The translations under genes were made by a program, and so were the position numbers. A stretch of 10,204 nucleotides of DNA from Pavlovales sp. CCMP2436 (Eukaryota; Haptophyta; Pavlovophyceae; Pavlovales): positions 320,654 to 330,857 of the forward strand of contig MU631403.1 of NCBI GenBank assembly GCA_026770615.1, in the 5' to 3' direction. Below the pieces are notes generated by a model. It was not told the DNA's origin and made no database searches. It saw nothing but the letters and a program-made list of their open reading frames with translations. Below, one piece after another: positions 7,771 to 10,204 of this stretch. Positions within the stretch are counted from its first letter, which is position 1, and every line of letters begins with the position of its first letter.

Positions 7771-8218
7771 GCTGATTTTCAACGGTTTGGAACTGTAACG
7801 GCGATTTGAAAGGAGGGACCGGATGCATGCAGCGCATCGGGTCGTTTCGTGCGCTTATCGTACTCTCCGCGTCGTCTCTCCGCCGTGAACCGTACTCATC
7901 GTAGCATCGCTCCTCCACGTTCTTGCGCATGATTGCAACAGATCCTACACGCAAGACCTCAAAAGGCCTGAACATTGTGCGCTACAATACCTGCCAGTGC
8001 AGGTATATCATAGCACGTGGCGTGTTGTGTCCTATTCTTGTATGGGGAAGAGCTCGGCTCCGCTTGTTATAGTCCCGGGCAGCTTGTACGGTTAGTTTGA
8101 CCCCTTTTTAAAAAAAGCGCCAGCGCGATTCGCCCGCTCCGACGCCCCCGTGCTCTGCTGCGTTGTGTGATCGCAGCGGCGGTGCACGCGCGCGGAGAGC
8201 AGCTAGCCAGTCGAGCCG
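7771..8218. promoter_or_regulatory. Bidirectional upstream region of centrin and DnaJ genes
   Basis: 448 bp separate the two inferred start codons. It holds a 20-bp inverted repeat at 7987-8006 and a CACGTG (G-box/E-box core) at 8014-8019. A minus-strand frame from ATG 7975 runs through to the centrin start and could be an upstream ORF, but it has no recognisable features and does not join in phase. Confidence 0.55.
7987..8006. promoter_or_regulatory. Perfect inverted repeat, 8-bp arms, 4-bp spacer
   Basis: ATACCTGC-CAGT-GCAGGTAT. Its centre (7996.5) falls within two bases of the midpoint between the two divergent start codons (7994.5). This is a candidate dimer-binding site; the factor is unknown. 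Confidence 0.5.
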
Positions 8219-9989
8219 ATGGTCCTCGTACCGGTCCTTGTCTACGCGCTGCACGCCGCGCCCCCGGTGGCAAAGTGCGTGGCATTCCGCCGCACCGGAG
8301 GTGCGCCGCCGCGAACCCAGGCGGCAACGCTGACAGCGCCGGCGTAGCCCATAGTGCCAGCTCGCGCGTCCCGCCTGAACCAGCCACGCCTGAACCCGCC
8401 CGCTCCCCTCGCAAACCCGGCTGTGCAGGCTGCAGCCCGGACGGCCCGCGCGAGTCGCAGGGTGATTTAACCTGCGGCTCGACTGTGCCGCAGCGACTGT
8501 CCGGCTATTGCGAGTGTGAGTCTGGGCGGCGCGCAGCGCTCGTCGACTGCCGCCATGTGCCGCTGCGCTGCGATCAGGTCCGTCTAGAAAGCCGAAACCC
8601 CGGCCTCGCGTCCCACTCGAAGCCCGCCCTGCTTCCCTCTTCGCCACACGGCTGGGCCCGCCCGCGCGTCCCATGCCTTCTGCCTGAACCCGCCCTCCCA
8701 CAACGCGTGCCTCCAACGTACGGCAGGAGTGCGCCAAGGCCGTTGCGATGCTCGGCCAGGGCCCGCTCGCCGATACCCAGCCCAATTTACTTGGTTTTTC
8801 GCGAATTTACTCTAATTGTTTTTTTGCCAACGTACGGCAGGAGTGCGCCAAGATGCCCTTCCCGCCGTGGAGTGACGAGATCTCGTCCGAGCTCGACTTT
8901 ATGCGCGGCAGCAAGTGGAACTGGAACGGTTGGCGAGACGTTGAGTTCCGGCACGACGGTGCATTTTGGGCGCCAAATTGTGATCCGGTGCGTGCCTCGG
9001 CACCCAGCCGATCGCAACCCCCCTCCCAATGGCGCTGCCAGCTCGGCGTAGCAGGAACTTGCGTGGCCGCTGCCCAGGGTCATGGGGCAGCAGCGGGTGC
9101 GCTGGATCCCCGCGCTCGCCACCCATCCTAGCTGCCCCTATCTAACGATAAAAACTGAAAAAATCTCCGGCACACAAAAACCGCGCGCGCAGGAGACGGA
9201 TGGGGAGTGCAAGTGGTCCGCACACGGGGGGAACGTGTACGTCCAGTTTGGCAACCGCGGGCCCCTGCACGAATTAGCACCCTCGAGCGACCAAAAGACA
9301 CTGAGCGGTTACAGAGACGACAGGGACACTGTAACTGCCAAGTGGGTTTCGGCAATCGCGATGGAGCCAGATCTCTACGACGTGCTGGGCATCGAGGCAG
9401 AGGCGAGTGAAAAGTCAGTACTTGCGCATCATACGCACTATACACTATGCACTACAAATTTTCATTGTACTTTTTCATTATACAACACTGAATACATTCT
9501 GCATAACGCATAGTGCTTCATACAACACAGAACACACATTTCGCATGCCTGGCTGCCCTCCTACACACATTGGGGCCATCGCCACACACGCGTGCTCCTG
9601 CACACACTGCTGCCCTCAATAGGACGTCGTTTACATACGCATTCTAGTCACATCCTTAATCTCCTGCCCTGCAGCTGTTTTTCTGTTTTTATTGCCGGAA
9701 CTGCGATATTTCCCAGTGGATGCCCCATGTTGCTCCCCTCCGGACACTGCCCCCGCCCCATGTCGCTAAATTTCATCCTGCCGGTGAAGGCGAGGGTCAG
9801 CGTCAACTGGACGTCATTCTGATATTATACCTTAAAAAAAAAAAAAAAAAAACGCAGGGACATCAAGCAAGGCTACCGTAAACTGTCTCTCAAGTACCAC
9901 CCCGACAAGAACCTGGGAGATGCGGAGGCGGCTGCTAAGTTCCAGCAGGTGGCAGGGGCGTATGAAGTATTAAATGACCCTGACAAGAG
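8219..9989 (+). CDS. DnaJ-domain protein with Cys-rich N-terminal module, five exons, C-terminus beyond the right edge
   Basis: J domains stimulate the ATPase of Hsp70 partners. Blocks: 8219-8300, 8429-8577, 8841-8987 (or 8727-8987), 9193-9413, 9858-9989, joined in frame, 243 residues plus two bases. Residues 1-18 ([18 protein letters not shown]) are hydrophobic and could be a short signal peptide, which would place it in the ER; basic residues at the start are missing, so this is weak. Residues 20-79 hold eight Cys (20, 29, 43, 55, 57, 68, 75, 79) in the pattern [13 protein letters not shown]...[12 protein letters not shown]...C...C...C. Residues 102-136 carry [21 protein letters not shown] and two more Cys. 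The J domain starts at about 186 (DLYDVLG), with HPD at 214-216, [14 protein letters not shown] and a final DPDK(R). I recall the Cys module from protist DnaJ proteins but cannot name a domain entry. It is divergent from the centrin gene. The start is the first ATG giving an in-phase donor. Confidence 0.9.
8713..8852 (+). repeat. 26-bp perfect direct repeat carrying the DnaJ exon 3 acceptor
   Basis: CCAACGTACGGCAGGAGTGC followed by GCCAAG occurs at 8713-8738 and 8827-8852, 114 bp apart (exactly 38 codons). Each copy contains CAG|GAG TGC GCC AAG, the end of the intron and start of the exon. The frame is open between the copies. Confidence 0.93.
9414..9857 (+). other. DnaJ intron 4 (444 bp) splitting the J domain, ending in an A19 tract
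   Basis: The donor GTCAGT is phase 2 (GAA AA|); the acceptor is CGCAG at 9853-9857. It is directly preceded by nineteen A (9834-9852). The 9420-9540 part is rich in short CACTATACAC/TTCATTGTAC-like repeats. I see no other feature. Confidence 0.85.
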
Positions 9990-10204
9990 GTGAGCTGCTG
10001 CCCCCCGCCCCCCCCCCCCGTAATCTCTCCCCCATCCCCCATCCGCTGCCAGGGCATTCACAACCTTGATCTGCGCTCCCTCTATACTATATATCTTTCG
10101 TCCAATGGGTTATTCTGAAATGTACGCATGTATCAAAAACAACAAAAAAGGGTCTGCCGTGTTGATGCACCTGAACCTCCTCCTCCTCTCCTTTTCTTTG
10201 TTTC
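9990..10204 (+). other. Start of DnaJ intron 5, running off the window
   Basis: The donor GTGAGC follows DPDK and the first two bases of an Arg codon. The window ends with CTGAAC and a TCCTCCTC/TTTTC pyrimidine tract, so an acceptor should lie just past 10204. A C10 run occurs at about 10009-10019. Confidence 0.7.

Noticed and set aside
7721..7975. 84-codon minus-strand frame from ATG 7975 as an N-terminal extension of centrin
   Set aside because: It would leave the first donor in phase 1, and no acceptor before the EF-hand block restores the frame. It may be an upstream ORF.
8108..8785. 225-codon minus-strand open frame opposite the DnaJ exons
   Set aside because: It is antisense to the clear Cys-module exon, has Ser/Arg/Gly-rich GC-driven composition and no recognisable family.

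Overview
Eukaryotic nuclear DNA, very probably from a flagellated protist (a microalga is my best guess). The reasons are four short gene models, three of them broken by GT-AG (once GC-AG) introns, GC-rich exons set in AT-rich or homopolymer-rich introns, many microsatellites, and a centrin gene, which implies centrioles or flagella. The taxon cannot be fixed from sequence alone. There is no prokaryotic operon, rRNA, tRNA, CRISPR array or recognisable transposon.

Layout, left to right. (1) Minus strand, 4879 down to 35: ten exons of a secreted or lysosomal family C69 dipeptidase. All intron phases close, and the C-terminal part lies beyond the left edge. (2) Plus strand, 5014-5367: an intronless 117-residue single-pass membrane protein of unknown function, divergent from the dipeptidase with 134 bp between starts. 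(3) Minus strand, 7770 down to 5878: a six-exon centrin-like EF-hand protein, complete, convergent with gene 2. (4) Plus strand, 8219 to 9989 and off the right edge: a multi-domain DnaJ protein with a hydrophobic N-terminus, an eight-cysteine module, a Trp/Cys-rich central segment and then the J domain with HPD. It is divergent from the centrin, with 448 bp between starts.

The four genes belong to different processes (peptide hydrolysis, unknown membrane role, cytoskeleton, chaperone), so I see no shared pathway. What stands out is intron structure: simple repeats and minisatellites lie beside splice sites again and again. Examples are a seven-copy 71-bp array whose unit carries the exon 9 acceptor, a (CTG)15 tract and a GT tract at donors, a 19-bp array at another donor, A19-A20 tracts directly before two acceptors, and a 26-bp duplicated acceptor that keeps the DnaJ frame open. 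These are the main leads in the window. Most other open frames are antisense or intronic shadows and were left out.
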